A stretch of 64,000 bases of DNA from CAVXEF01 sp963827315 (GTDB lineage: Bacteria > Planctomycetota > Phycisphaerae > Sedimentisphaerales > Anaerobacaceae): assembly GCA_963827315.1 (NCBI GenBank), contig CAWHAL010000004.1, forward strand, positions 634,665-698,664, written 5' to 3'. Below, one piece after another: positions 9,129-18,076 of the stretch. How positions within the stretch are numbered: position 1 is the first letter of the stretch; every line of letters starts with the position of its first letter. The notes beneath the pieces were generated by a model, which saw nothing but the letters and a program-made list of their open reading frames with translations, ran no database searches and was not told where the DNA came from. The position numbers and the translations under genes are program-made.

Positions 9129-10753
9129 TTCACCATAACGTAGTTCAAGAGTATCCGCATATTATTTATAAATACTCCTGTCGATATATAGTCCTGGTTA
9201 CTCTCGTCCCGGTACGGCGAAGTGTCGGTTTCATCACCAACGCGTGTTAAGACATATTTGTCGGTTGCTGCGGTGCTGGTACCATCACCAATATAGGGAT
9301 TGCTTGTATTGACATGTTTACAAAGCCATCGCCCCTTATCATCCAGCTCTTTAATGACACGCCTGACCTGCTGTTCATCAGGGGACTTTTTATCTTTGGC
9401 AGGTCCGGATGACCTATAAACCATACTCGTCGAAGAATAATATTTTTGTGGCGTAACGGTTCCTGTAAACCGCTGCACCGAAAGCGGCGAATCTTTTGTT
9501 GCTTCTTCAACGCTCATATCTCTAACCTCTTCAAACTCTTTCCGAATCTGATTGACATCGATATGAACTTTCCCTGCCATATGCACAAGCAGTTGAGTGT
9601 CGTTATAATCGACATAATAATAGCCATACACGACATTTGACCCTTTGCGGTGTGTATAGAGCGGCTTATTTGTGCCTATCTCAATATCCCTTGGATGTGT
9701 GTATTTGCCGACCTCAGTTTGAGATTCGTCAAGTTTACAGCTGTCCATCCAATCGAGCGCTTCCGGCACGCGGTCAAGAAACCTGGTTTCACCGGTCATC
9801 CGATAGAATGCGATAAGCTGACGAATACTTGCAGCGGTTTCGTTAAGCGAAAGTGCTTTCGGCTCATACGTGCGTGCACCGGCAGGTTTCAAATCCTTCG
9901 TGTATTGCTGGGCCCACCCTGCCTGCGGCTTACTCTGCTGGGTAACAAGATAAAAATTCATACCTCTGTTGATAGGTTCCAGAAACCGCCGCTCACCCAG
10001 CGTAAGATAACACTGAATCAGAAAATTAATATTTCCGGCGGTAACATTATCATTAAACGTAGGATATGAGGTATAGTCGTCTTTGCCGTGATGGCTGAAT
10101 TCATACATCAGCGGATACCGCTGCGGCCAGCCGCCTGTCGGGTACTGGCTCTCAAGAACAAAATTTATCGCCTTATCAAGCGGATATTTATATGCAGGGT
10201 CCAGCTTCTCTATGTACATTCTGAGCAGAAGCCTCGCTGCGTCTGAGGAGACGCCATCATCAAACGTCGCATTGCCGTAGTAATGCAGAAACTCTTCAAG
10301 TCTCCAGCCGTTCCTGCCGATTGTCTGGTACCACTTTTTCAGCGACTTGTCACCTGCGAAATCAATGACATAGTTCCAGCCGCCGCAGTCGAGTTGTCCC
10401 CATATAATGGCTCGCGCAGCTTTTTCAGCAGCCTCGTAATAATACTCGTCGCCGGTTGCATGATACGCGTCAAGAAAAAGATGTCCCATGCTGGTCGTCC
10501 CCGGTGGTTGAACCCATATCATGGTCTCATAGGCCTCCATCTCTCCCCAGCGTCTCGATAAATCAGGCAGGTAATACCACACGTATCCACCGTTCGTGCT
10601 CACCTGCTCAACCATATATTGAGTAGCTTTCTTCATAGTCTTAAGGCACTGAGATTTAAGCTCATTATCTGCCTGGGCTACGGTGGCAGCCTTAACAAAA
10701 AACACAATACACAGCACAAGAATCAGTCGTAAGCAGCGTTTATTCGAGCACAT
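9125..10753 (-). CDS. Secreted pectate lyase, PL10-like
   Basis: A 542-residue exported protein with a clear signal peptide (MCSNKRCLRLILVLCIVFFV, cleavage near AQA). I start at the ATG at 10753, which has GGAG 8 nt upstream, rather than at the in-frame start 48 nt earlier. Family motifs of the alpha/alpha-toroid pectate lyases are present: CGGWNYVIDF, NATFDDGVSSDAAR, PTGGWPQRYP, TFNDNVTAGNINFL and WAQQY. It would cleave polygalacturonate by beta-elimination outside the cytoplasm, feeding KduI/KduD. The C-terminal ~90 residues have a less conserved composition. It lies 19 nt after the E2 gene. Confidence 0.85.
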   Translation of the reverse strand: MCSNKRCLRLILVLCIVFFVKAATVAQADNELKSQCLKTMKKATQYMVEQVSTNGGYVWYYLPDLSRRWGEMEAYETMIWVQPPGTTSMGHLFLDAYHATGDEYYYEAAEKAARAIIWGQLDCGGWNYVIDFAGDKSLKKWYQTIGRNGWRLEEFLHYYGNATFDDGVSSDAARLLLRMYIEKLDPAYKYPLDKAINFVLESQYPTGGWPQRYPLMYEFSHHGKDDYTSYPTFNDNVTAGNINFLIQCYLTLGERRFLEPINRGMNFYLVTQQSKPQAGWAQQYTKDLKPAGARTYEPKALSLNETAASIRQLIAFYRMTGETRFLDRVPEALDWMDSCKLDESQTEVGKYTHPRDIEIGTNKPLYTHRKGSNVVYGYYYVDYNDTQLLVHMAGKVHIDVNQIRKEFEEVRDMSVEEATKDSPLSVQRFTGTVTPQKYYSSTSMVYRSSGPAKDKKSPDEQQVRRVIKELDDKGRWLCKHVNTSNPYIGDGTSTAATDKYVLTRVGDETDTSPYRDESNQDYISTGVFINNMRILLNYVMVN

Positions 10754-10772
10754 TTTTTCATCTCCAACAGCT

Positions 10773-11990
10773 TCAATTACCAATACTGAACGTGGAAACA
10801 TCTTCGAGCAGTTTTCTTACGAGGTCCAGAAACTGTGCAGCATACACGCCGTTGGCAACCTTATGGTCTACGGCCAGCGTCATATTTATCAGCTTGCGAA
10901 TTATAACGTTGCCGTTTTCCGGCACGCAGGTATCGGTTATCCGGCCGATGCCGAGGATACTGCACTGGCCGGGGATAACTATCGGAACAAAGGACTCTAT
11001 TCCAAAGACGCCGAGGTTGCTGACGGTAATACAGGCGCCTTCGAGGTCGGTGAGCAGTAATTTTTCACTCTGGGCCTTTTCGATAAGAGTTTTGGTGTCT
11101 GCGGCGATTTGCTTTACATTTTTTTTGTGAGCGTCTTTTACGACGGGGACGACAAGTCCGCCTGGAGTCGAAACAGCCAGCCCAATATTAATGGTATCAG
11201 GCAATTTTATGGCGTCACCGGCCGGTTGGCCTGCCATAATCGGAAATTTCTCCAGGCCGGCTGCGACCGCCTTTATAATAAAATCGTTGTAGGAGATTTT
11301 CACGCTGCCGGTTTCGTTCAATTTTATTCGCAATTCAACCAGGTCGGTAACATCAGCTTTTACTGCCAGATAAAAACAAGGGATTTCTCTTTTCGATTTG
11401 ACCATCCTTTCGGCGGTTAGCCTCTGCTTTCTTGACAGGGGTACAGTTTCTCCGAGTTTGACCTCTGCCTTCGCTGCTTCACTTTTGCGAAGCAAAACGG
11501 CGGAGGCCTTTTTGACATCTTCCTCGGTGATTTTGCCGGCGGGGCCGCTGCCGGTAACAATCGCCAGATTAACTCCCAGTTCTTTGGCCAGCTTTTTAGC
11601 TCTCGGTGATGCCGCTGATTCGGCTGCTGTCTCCTTCGGCTGCAATTTTGGTTTGGCTGCCTCGGCCCCGGTAGTTGGGACAGCCGGAGGCGCTTTGGCT
11701 GTGGTGGCAGCAACTTGCAGCGAATCAAGAAAGCTTTGCGGTATTTGCTCATCCCTGTCACCGAGAACCAACATCGGCGCCCCAACGGGCAGGGTCTGGT
11801 CCGCTTCAACAAAGATATACTTTACGAAACCATCAGCAGGTGATTCCATCTCGAGGGTCGCCTTGTCGGTCTCTATCTCAAAAATCACATCGCCTCTTTT
11901 CACTTCATCGCCGACCCTGACCAGGCAGTTAACAATGGCTCCTGCCTCCATTGTTTCGCCAAGCTGCGGTAATCTTACTTCTCTTGCCAT
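10773..11990 (-). CDS. 2-oxo acid dehydrogenase E2 acyltransferase, orphan
   Basis: A 405-residue dihydrolipoamide acyltransferase with the full domain order: lipoyl domain (1-80, lipoylated K43 in ETDKATLEM), Ala/Pro linker, peripheral subunit-binding domain (ASPRAKKLAKELG to EEDVKKA, about 127-162) and catalytic domain to the end. Normally it passes acyl groups from E1 to coenzyme A. The catalytic motif usually reads DHRVxDG; here it is DHKVANG, so the His is kept but the second Asp is Asn. No E1 or E3 gene is in the window. It sits between a class II aldolase (22 nt) and the pectate lyase, so its partner complex is unknown. Confidence 0.88.
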   Translation of the reverse strand: MAREVRLPQLGETMEAGAIVNCLVRVGDEVKRGDVIFEIETDKATLEMESPADGFVKYIFVEADQTLPVGAPMLVLGDRDEQIPQSFLDSLQVAATTAKAPPAVPTTGAEAAKPKLQPKETAAESAASPRAKKLAKELGVNLAIVTGSGPAGKITEEDVKKASAVLLRKSEAAKAEVKLGETVPLSRKQRLTAERMVKSKREIPCFYLAVKADVTDLVELRIKLNETGSVKISYNDFIIKAVAAGLEKFPIMAGQPAGDAIKLPDTINIGLAVSTPGGLVVPVVKDAHKKNVKQIAADTKTLIEKAQSEKLLLTDLEGACITVSNLGVFGIESFVPIVIPGQCSILGIGRITDTCVPENGNVIIRKLINMTLAVDHKVANGVYAAQFLDLVRKLLEDVSTFSIGN

Positions 11991-12012
11991 TTATCAAACC
12001 TCGTATTGCGTA

Positions 12013-13230
12013 TTAATGACCCTTTCCGTACCGAACTCGGCCAATAATCCCCGGCTCGCCCTCCCTCGCATCGCTCGCCAGCTTCTTTCGAAAAGCTTCC
12101 GCCTCCCACCGGTTAATAAAGTCCTGCTCAGCTTTATTCAAACTAAGAATACCGCCTATGCAGGACGCATTAGTCCGGATGACAAACGAGTTCTTTACAA
12201 TGTCTCTGATGGTAGCAGCGATTTTCTGCGTTCCGGCGACAAAAAGTCCTGCTCCCTTGACCAGAAATGCGGCAGGAGGTTTCTCGCTTTTTTTGATTTT
12301 CGAAGTCAGTTTGCCTGCGATTTTCTTTGAATCACAATCCTCCACCCACAAGGCGGGGCCGCTGGCGTAAAGCAATTCATCGGGCGTCAAAGCCGGCGGC
12401 AAGAGCAGCTTCTGTGCATCTTTTTGGCGCCAAAACGCTGCAATTGCATCGTCATAAAAATAGCTTATCATAGCGTATTGGCCGGTCGCCTCATAAAACG
12501 CCTTGCGAATCCAAAGCTTCATTTCAGCAATAACTTTTGGATTTGTCGGTTTGGTTTTGCCGGCTTTTGGCCATTTTAATTTGTCGGAGCAGCGATTTAT
12601 GACCTTGCGCAGCAGCCGCAGAGCAGCATCGCGGCTGTTAGCCGAGATGAGAAGCCCGTGCTTTTGAAGAAAAAGAATCGCCGGCTTTCTGCCGAATCGA
12701 CTTTGATAATCAGCAGTCAGTTCCGCGATTTTCTTTGCAAGTGTAAAGCCAGGATGTGCATAAGAGACCCAAAGCGGGGGGAACTTTTCATCTTTGAACA
12801 GTTTCTCAAGCTCGGCCCGGCCGTTTTTAGCACAGGCGTATGATAACACAGCAACCGGATGCAGATGAATCACGCACTTGTCAAGAATGGCGTGTAAGTG
12901 AGCTTCTATTGATGGGCGAGCGTCGCCGGCGACCTCATCATCGCATGCAAGAAGCAGCCGGTTCACCACCTCAGTTTCTCTTGCCTGGACGTTGAGCTTC
13001 GCTATTGATTTATCTTTTATAATCGCCAGGACCGAATCCAATCGCAGCCTGCGCCACCCGGCTTGCTTGTCCATATCCTTCAAATCTGTACCGCTGGCCT
13101 TGATATACATATATTTACCATCTGCCGTTTTTACCGACGTATTACCGCCTCCGCCCTGAACGAGGGTCGAATCCTTCCCCGTCACATTTGATATCTTTAT
13201 CAGGTCCGCTAAGGCTTCGTCCATTATCAC
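12013..13230 (-). CDS. Class II aldolase/adducin-family protein
   Basis: A 405-residue protein resembling the aldolase half of bifunctional rhamnulose-1-phosphate aldolase/dehydrogenases. It has LVQGGGGNTSVK near 23-34, KASGTDL, and the zinc-binding pattern EAHLHAILDKCVIHLHPVAV. A second region contains FLQKHGLLISA. The length exceeds a simple L-fuculose-phosphate aldolase (about 215 residues) because of a C-terminal extension of some 180 residues. The neighbouring dehydrogenase upstream (70 nt gap) supports a sugar-acid or deoxysugar pathway, perhaps rhamnose from rhamnogalacturonan (inference). Confidence 0.78.
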   Translation of the reverse strand: MIMDEALADLIKISNVTGKDSTLVQGGGGNTSVKTADGKYMYIKASGTDLKDMDKQAGWRRLRLDSVLAIIKDKSIAKLNVQARETEVVNRLLLACDDEVAGDARPSIEAHLHAILDKCVIHLHPVAVLSYACAKNGRAELEKLFKDEKFPPLWVSYAHPGFTLAKKIAELTADYQSRFGRKPAILFLQKHGLLISANSRDAALRLLRKVINRCSDKLKWPKAGKTKPTNPKVIAEMKLWIRKAFYEATGQYAMISYFYDDAIAAFWRQKDAQKLLLPPALTPDELLYASGPALWVEDCDSKKIAGKLTSKIKKSEKPPAAFLVKGAGLFVAGTQKIAATIRDIVKNSFVIRTNASCIGGILSLNKAEQDFINRWEAEAFRKKLASDAREGEPGIIGRVRYGKGH

Positions 13231-13300
13231 ACATTCCTTTTTCTATTCATTATCGCTATTTTGCTTTGTCTCTTTTTACAATCCAGATGGTCCCTGATTT

Positions 13301-14998
13301 TTATTCCTTGATTTTTTCTGACTCAAAACTTTCTAAGAGTTTTTGTTCCGCTTCGCTCGTCCACAATCCCTTACTGAGACATCCGGCAACTTGCGGCATC
13401 TTTTCCTTTAGCTTCGTCAACTCCGTAAGCTCCAAACCCTTGCAGGCTGGATATACGATGATTTTACCAGCTATTGCTCTGTTTTCAACCGCCCGAATCC
13501 CCTCAATTGCACCATCAAGTCCACAGACAGCTCCAACAGAGATATTGGTGTCGAGCCTGCCGGATTCGGCTTTCGCCAACACTCGTTTCATATCCTCAAG
13601 AACGGAGCCGCTCGTTCCAATAAAATACAATCGCTTTTCTATGTAGGTGTCTAAGTCGAGCTTCGCGGTAACTGTCGCAGGCAGACCTGCGAATATGTTT
13701 ATGATGCCCCCTTTCGCAGCGTTTTTAACTGAATCGGCCGCCAGTTCTGGTGTCGGCACCATCAATACTACATAATCAAAAGCCTCCGTGAGTTTGGTCC
13801 TCATCGGATTATATGCTTTATACCTGACATTGTTCTTCTCGGCGAGACTTTCAACTGTTTTTGAGAGGACAGCCAGTCTGTTCTCATCCATATCGCCGGC
13901 AAAAACACTGACGCCTTCAACTCCCTGACAAATATCTCGTATCACGTGCATCGTCCCCATAGGCCCGCCCGCGCCGATAACATTGATTTTGTCACCGGCC
14001 CGGATTTCACCGGTCTCTGGAATATATTCCATAGACTCAGCCGGGTCAGAGCCGGTGGTGCCGACTATTCGAATACCACCGTAATGAACCCAGCCCACCA
14101 TCGTAACAATGTCTCTGCCGAACCTGCCGCCGCAAAGAACGATGTTGAGAAGACCGTGCGAAGCAACTTTTGAAAACAAAGCCTCGACTGTTCTCGCCTC
14201 AGACCCAAAATAGATTATATCATCATAGCCGGCTTCGGTAAGCCCCGATATGTTTGCGGCGCAGGTTTCTGTAATATTTAGTCCCGCCGGCGCCGGAAAC
14301 TTCGAAACCCAGGTTATTTGTGCCGGTCTTCCATAGCGATTAAACAAGTTGGCAAAAATATCTTTCGTAACATTAATGTCGGCTACAACCAGCAGCCGGC
14401 CATCCGGCTTTAATCTCCGCCGCTCGGCGCTGGCGTAGGCATCTTCGACACACGCCCACGGCTCCACCAAAGCTATCGCTGAAGCAGAAAGACCTTCTGA
14501 AACCGGCATTAACATCGAGTCGCCTTCCGGAGAAGTGATAACCCTCTCGTCCATCAGCACATATTCCTGAAGCGCACCTTCGAAGTTATACCCGAAAGCG
14601 GCGTTAGAACTCGCCGTGCGCAGCCAGCGGTAGTCTGCTTGAACCAGGTACCGCTGGCCGGGCTTAAAGCTTTCCACCCCGGCGCCAACCGCCTCAACTC
14701 TGACTACAGTTTCGTGTCCCGGCACCGTCGCAGCTTTGCCCGGAACATAGCTCGGTATCTCTTTAAGCACGTCGCAGTCAACGCCGGAAACTATTTTGCT
14801 CTTGCGAACGTGCGAGGAAAATTGCTTCAGCAATTTAAGGTCGGAAAAGCACAGTCCAACAACCTCAACCCTGCAAAGAATCTGATGCTCGCGGGGCGCG
14901 AAAACCTTTTTGCATTTATTAAGGACTAATTTGTCCGGACCGACTAATTGCACAGCGTGCTGTGTCAGCGGCAAGTTGGCTGCATTTTGCGTTTTCAT
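13301..14998 (-). CDS. Oversized medium-chain dehydrogenase with two Rossmann-like segments
   Basis: A 565-residue zinc-dependent alcohol dehydrogenase relative; usual length is about 350. The GroES-like part holds the zinc-ligand candidates C50 (VGLCFSDLK), H95-E96 (PGHE) and E179 (VEPWACVEDAY). It is followed by a first nucleotide-fold segment (about 196-313, GRLLVVADINV) and a second with a textbook NINVIGAGGPMG-type loop (about 336-348). The doubled nucleotide-binding region explains the extra length. Substrate is likely a polyol or sugar derivative, given the aldolase 70 nt downstream. It lies 6 nt after a small ORF in the same run. Confidence 0.75.
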   Translation of the reverse strand: MKTQNAANLPLTQHAVQLVGPDKLVLNKCKKVFAPREHQILCRVEVVGLCFSDLKLLKQFSSHVRKSKIVSGVDCDVLKEIPSYVPGKAATVPGHETVVRVEAVGAGVESFKPGQRYLVQADYRWLRTASSNAAFGYNFEGALQEYVLMDERVITSPEGDSMLMPVSEGLSASAIALVEPWACVEDAYASAERRRLKPDGRLLVVADINVTKDIFANLFNRYGRPAQITWVSKFPAPAGLNITETCAANISGLTEAGYDDIIYFGSEARTVEALFSKVASHGLLNIVLCGGRFGRDIVTMVGWVHYGGIRIVGTTGSDPAESMEYIPETGEIRAGDKINVIGAGGPMGTMHVIRDICQGVEGVSVFAGDMDENRLAVLSKTVESLAEKNNVRYKAYNPMRTKLTEAFDYVVLMVPTPELAADSVKNAAKGGIINIFAGLPATVTAKLDLDTYIEKRLYFIGTSGSVLEDMKRVLAKAESGRLDTNISVGAVCGLDGAIEGIRAVENRAIAGKIIVYPACKGLELTELTKLKEKMPQVAGCLSKGLWTSEAEQKLLESFESEKIKE

Positions 14999-15004
14999 AA
15001 GTTT

Positions 15005-15220
15005 CTAACGTGCTCTGTCTAATATCTGCTGAGCGGTTGTATCCCCGCTCAAATCGCTGAGATTATTTTCCTGCGGCGGCTGGAACAAACTGCCGAGCTT
15101 CCGGAAAAACTCTTTTCTCTTAAGGGATTCGCCAAACTTGCTGCTTCTCAGCCGCGGATACAGTTTTGGGCAGGGGCTCCATAGTAAGGATACAATGATA
15201 TAAGCAATAACAGCACGCAT
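15005..15220 (-). CDS. Small hypothetical protein (71 residues)
   Basis: Its ATG immediately follows the stop of the decarboxylase gene (TAAATG), and it ends 6 nt before the dehydrogenase, which is the spacing of a real operon gene. The protein has a short hydrophobic start (VIAYIIVSLLW), then a basic middle and a polar tail ending DTTAQQILDRAR. I do not recognise it. The lack of an obvious ribosome site leaves open that it is a spacer read by chance. Confidence 0.4.
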   Translation of the reverse strand: MRAVIAYIIVSLLWSPCPKLYPRLRSSKFGESLKRKEFFRKLGSLFQPPQENNLSDLSGDTTAQQILDRAR

Positions 15221-16354
15221 TTATTTATTAATGTGTACAATCGTGGCGCCGTCAAAACCATTGAATTTTGTTGTGGAAGCAATGCTGTATGCCCCTATGT
15301 TTGTCGTATAAAGATAATCTCCGATTTGAAGATTTGCCGGCAGATGTTCCGACAGAGAGATTTTGTCAAAACTATCGCACGTAGGCCCGACGACGGCACA
15401 AACCTCTTGTTTGCCGCGCTTAAACGCGCGAAAATTCGCAGTCCAGTGGTCGAAAACAACCCCAGAAAATGTACTGTAGACGCCGTCGTTGATGTGATAG
15501 AAGATTTTACCGTCTCTCCGTGCCTTTCCGATTATCTCCGAGACCAGTGCGGCGGCTGTCGCGACCATAAACCGTCCCGGCTCAGCTATAAGCTCTACAT
15601 CTTCCGGAAATAGTCTCTCGCATTCTGAACGTATTATTTTCGCAAGCAGCTCAAATCTGGGAACCCGTGTATCATAGGGCACCGGAAACCCCCCGCCTAT
15701 ATCGACTATTCTCGTATTGTAGCCTTTCTTTCGGCAAGTCTTAAAAATCTCGGCTGTTATCTGCAGCGCAGAACTGTAATTATCGAAATTGGTGCATTGA
15801 CTTCCCACGTGAAAGCTCAAACCTTCAACTGTAAGTCCCAAATCGAAGACCTGTTTTATCAAATTGGCCGCTTCTCCCGGCTCGGCGCCAAACTTCGAAC
15901 CCATCTCCACCTGTGAGCCGGTATCAGGTACTTTCAAACGCAAAATTAATCCAGCCGTTGGGCAATACTTCTTTATTTTCTTAACTTCGTCAGCATTGTC
16001 ATAAGTAACGAGCGGCTTATATCTCTTTATCTTTTTTAAAGTATGCCTGTCTTTGATTGTGTTGGAGAAAATGATTTTGTCCCAAATGAAAAAATATTTA
16101 TCACTTTTTTGAAAATGCTTCAGATACTTATAGACCTGCATAAACTCATTGTAGGAAGCGACATCAAAACTGGCGCCTTCTTTGAAGAGTGTCTCAATTA
16201 TTTCCTGATTCGAGTTTGCCTTCACTGCGTAATAAGCCTGGACGTTTGGCAGGTTTTTCCTGAAGGTGCGAAAATTTTGCCTTATCTTGGCGTGGTCGAT
16301 AATAAACAACGGCGTCCCGTGCTTTTGAGCTAACTTAACAAGTTCCTTTTTCAT
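15221..16354 (-). CDS. Ornithine/lysine decarboxylase, PLP fold III
   Basis: A 377-residue alanine-racemase-fold decarboxylase. The PLP lysine lies in QAYYAVKANSN, HVGSQ and AEPGR follow, and GPTCDSFDKIS carries the active-site Cys typical of ornithine and lysine decarboxylases. It would make putrescine or cadaverine in the cytoplasm. The ATG at 16354 has AAGGA 5 nt upstream, so it is preferred to the TTG at 16366. A DHS-like gene upstream (18077-19255) makes polyamine synthesis the likely pathway, with two unrelated genes in between. Diaminopimelate decarboxylase is excluded by the CDSFD motif. Confidence 0.87.
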   Translation of the reverse strand: MKKELVKLAQKHGTPLFIIDHAKIRQNFRTFRKNLPNVQAYYAVKANSNQEIIETLFKEGASFDVASYNEFMQVYKYLKHFQKSDKYFFIWDKIIFSNTIKDRHTLKKIKRYKPLVTYDNADEVKKIKKYCPTAGLILRLKVPDTGSQVEMGSKFGAEPGEAANLIKQVFDLGLTVEGLSFHVGSQCTNFDNYSSALQITAEIFKTCRKKGYNTRIVDIGGGFPVPYDTRVPRFELLAKIIRSECERLFPEDVELIAEPGRFMVATAAALVSEIIGKARRDGKIFYHINDGVYSTFSGVVFDHWTANFRAFKRGKQEVCAVVGPTCDSFDKISLSEHLPANLQIGDYLYTTNIGAYSIASTTKFNGFDGATIVHINK

Positions 16355-16470
16355 AATTTCCTTCAATACTTATAGCAACCGCATAAGAATAATCCGTAGT
16401 TGTTTTACAATCAAGTGAAACGTTATGCGTAAAGGCCATCCGTCTTGAATAGATTTTCAAAGAAGAACAT

Positions 16471-17145
16471 TTAAAACGATTTTTCCTCTCGTGACTTTAT
16501 ACGTAATGCATCTTGGGCCTGAGTTGGTAAATGTGATAACCATATTGATATGATTGGCTCTTTCACATTGGTGAGATTAACCCATAGTTTCGCATTTACT
16601 TTACTATCACCATATATGAGAGCATATGCTCCCGATACTTCATTGCTATCTTCGCGGCCGATATATTTATAATGTTTCTGTAAGTGTTGCTCAAGGTTAT
16701 CAACAAGTAAAGGCGTCTTTGACAAAGCCTCGCCTTGAAAATGAATCCCAACAATATTCAGCCGCCTATTACGAAAGTGAAATTCTGCTTGTGTTACAGC
16801 ATCAAACATTTTTATTGACGGCATATACAGTGTGAAATTTTCTTTGCTTGGACGATCCTCTGAATAGAGTGGAATAGCTGAATATGGATGAAAGACTAAT
16901 AATTCAGCTTCCATAGTTTTGAATGTTTGAAAGTCGATAAGGATAGCTCCGTGTTTTCTCAGAGCTCTCTTGGTTTCTGGAACAGACATTCCAAATGAAG
17001 TATCGAGAAAAGCATAATCACCTGTAGCACATGAAAATGGGAAATAGCGATTAAAATATAGGAACACAAATATGGACGATACGACCACTAGAGCAAATAC
17101 AGCAACAATTACCTTGACTACATGTTTTGATCTAATCATGCGCAA
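16471..17145 (-). CDS. Hypothetical membrane-anchored protein, AT-rich
   Basis: A 224-residue protein I do not recognise. One strong membrane segment (about 10-30) precedes an extracytoplasmic domain with TSFGMSVPETKRALRKHG, a pattern seen in small secreted domains that measure substrate-like strands. No lipobox. Its codon usage is visibly more AT-rich than the flanking decarboxylase and DHS-like genes, suggesting acquisition. It forms a pair with the HEPN-like gene upstream (62 nt gap). Confidence 0.55.
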   Translation of the reverse strand: MRMIRSKHVVKVIVAVFALVVVSSIFVFLYFNRYFPFSCATGDYAFLDTSFGMSVPETKRALRKHGAILIDFQTFKTMEAELLVFHPYSAIPLYSEDRPSKENFTLYMPSIKMFDAVTQAEFHFRNRRLNIVGIHFQGEALSKTPLLVDNLEQHLQKHYKYIGREDSNEVSGAYALIYGDSKVNAKLWVNLTNVKEPIISIWLSHLPTQAQDALRIKSREEKSF

Positions 17146-17207
17146 ATCCCTAATATGACAATCTACAACACGTTTCCCACCGATTTTATCCTGCCATTAT
17201 GCTAATA

Positions 17208-18050
17208 TCAATGCACCGGCTGAAATGTAGCCTTTAGGCCATTTTCAAACAAATCGAGTCTCTTTTTATCATCTTTGAATAACTCACTATAGTTTGTTTC
17301 AAGAAGAATTTTACTAAATACTCTCCTACATACCTCTTCAGCAATACGATTCAAATGAAACGCTTTCTCTCCAGACTCCCATTGACATCTTCCATGAACA
17401 AGTTCTGATCTGATGTCATAGATTGATTTTAGATCTTTCTTATCGTATCCAACAAAATTATGAATCCTCTCGGTAAACTTATTCGTAACATTTGTTTCTC
17501 GTTCATCTGCCGAAGTTAAGGTTTCAAGGGTATTGACATGAAATAACAAAGATTCCAGACATTTTCTTGATCTGTAAGCCAAACTCAGGAAGTAAAGTGC
17601 ATTTGATGTTCTGGCATTAATATTTTTAAAGACATTCAACGCAGAAAATAATCTGCATAGTTGACGAAATTCTGAAGCAGTAATCTCTGATGTTGTTTCC
17701 GGAGATATGACAAAGGGATAATCATCACGTATTTTTATTAATTCACTGGAGTTATCAATCCTATAACGTATAAATACTTTCGATCTCTTGGTCAGTCTAG
17801 CGGATATTATAAATGTTATAGAAGCAACTTTAGGATCATGTTTGTTTTTATCGATTACCAAACAGAAGGAAGGTTCTGATAAGTGATATTTATCCTCGGT
17901 TGACATATTGTCTGGTCTAACAGCTTCAACATCAATGTCATTGGTAGATATATGTATTCCTTCTCCAACTTCAAAGGGACAAGTAAGGTCAGAACTTAAC
18001 TCAAATAATGGATATTGTGCTATCATCATGCCAACATAATAACCTGTCAC
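17208..18050 (-). CDS. Apea-like HEPN domain protein, orphan
   Basis: A 280-residue AT-rich gene. The C-terminal half contains a helical region ending in YDIRSELVHG, which fits the HEPN R-x4-H ribonuclease motif (R214, H219). This resembles the Apea-like HEPN group often found in defence contexts. The N-terminal 130 residues are beta-rich and unrecognised, as in ApeA-type fusions. GTG at 18050 is the first start; ATG codons 21 and 24 nt downstream are alternatives. No antitoxin or MNT partner is adjacent. RNase activity is inference from the motif. Confidence 0.6.
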   Translation of the reverse strand: MTGYYVGMMIAQYPLFELSSDLTCPFEVGEGIHISTNDIDVEAVRPDNMSTEDKYHLSEPSFCLVIDKNKHDPKVASITFIISARLTKRSKVFIRYRIDNSSELIKIRDDYPFVISPETTSEITASEFRQLCRLFSALNVFKNINARTSNALYFLSLAYRSRKCLESLLFHVNTLETLTSADERETNVTNKFTERIHNFVGYDKKDLKSIYDIRSELVHGRCQWESGEKAFHLNRIAEEVCRRVFSKILLETNYSELFKDDKKRLDLFENGLKATFQPVH

Positions 18051-18076
18051 ACTTTTTGCTTATGGCATTTTTTTGT

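Noticed and set aside
11398..12330. 310-codon plus-strand frame opposite the E2 and aldolase genes
   Set aside because: Serine/alanine-rich shadow of two well-supported minus-strand genes, no ribosome site, no family resemblance.
13301..14998. Fusion of two separate dehydrogenases
   Set aside because: There is only one GroES-like zinc domain, so a duplicated or inserted nucleotide fold is more likely than fusion of two full enzymes.
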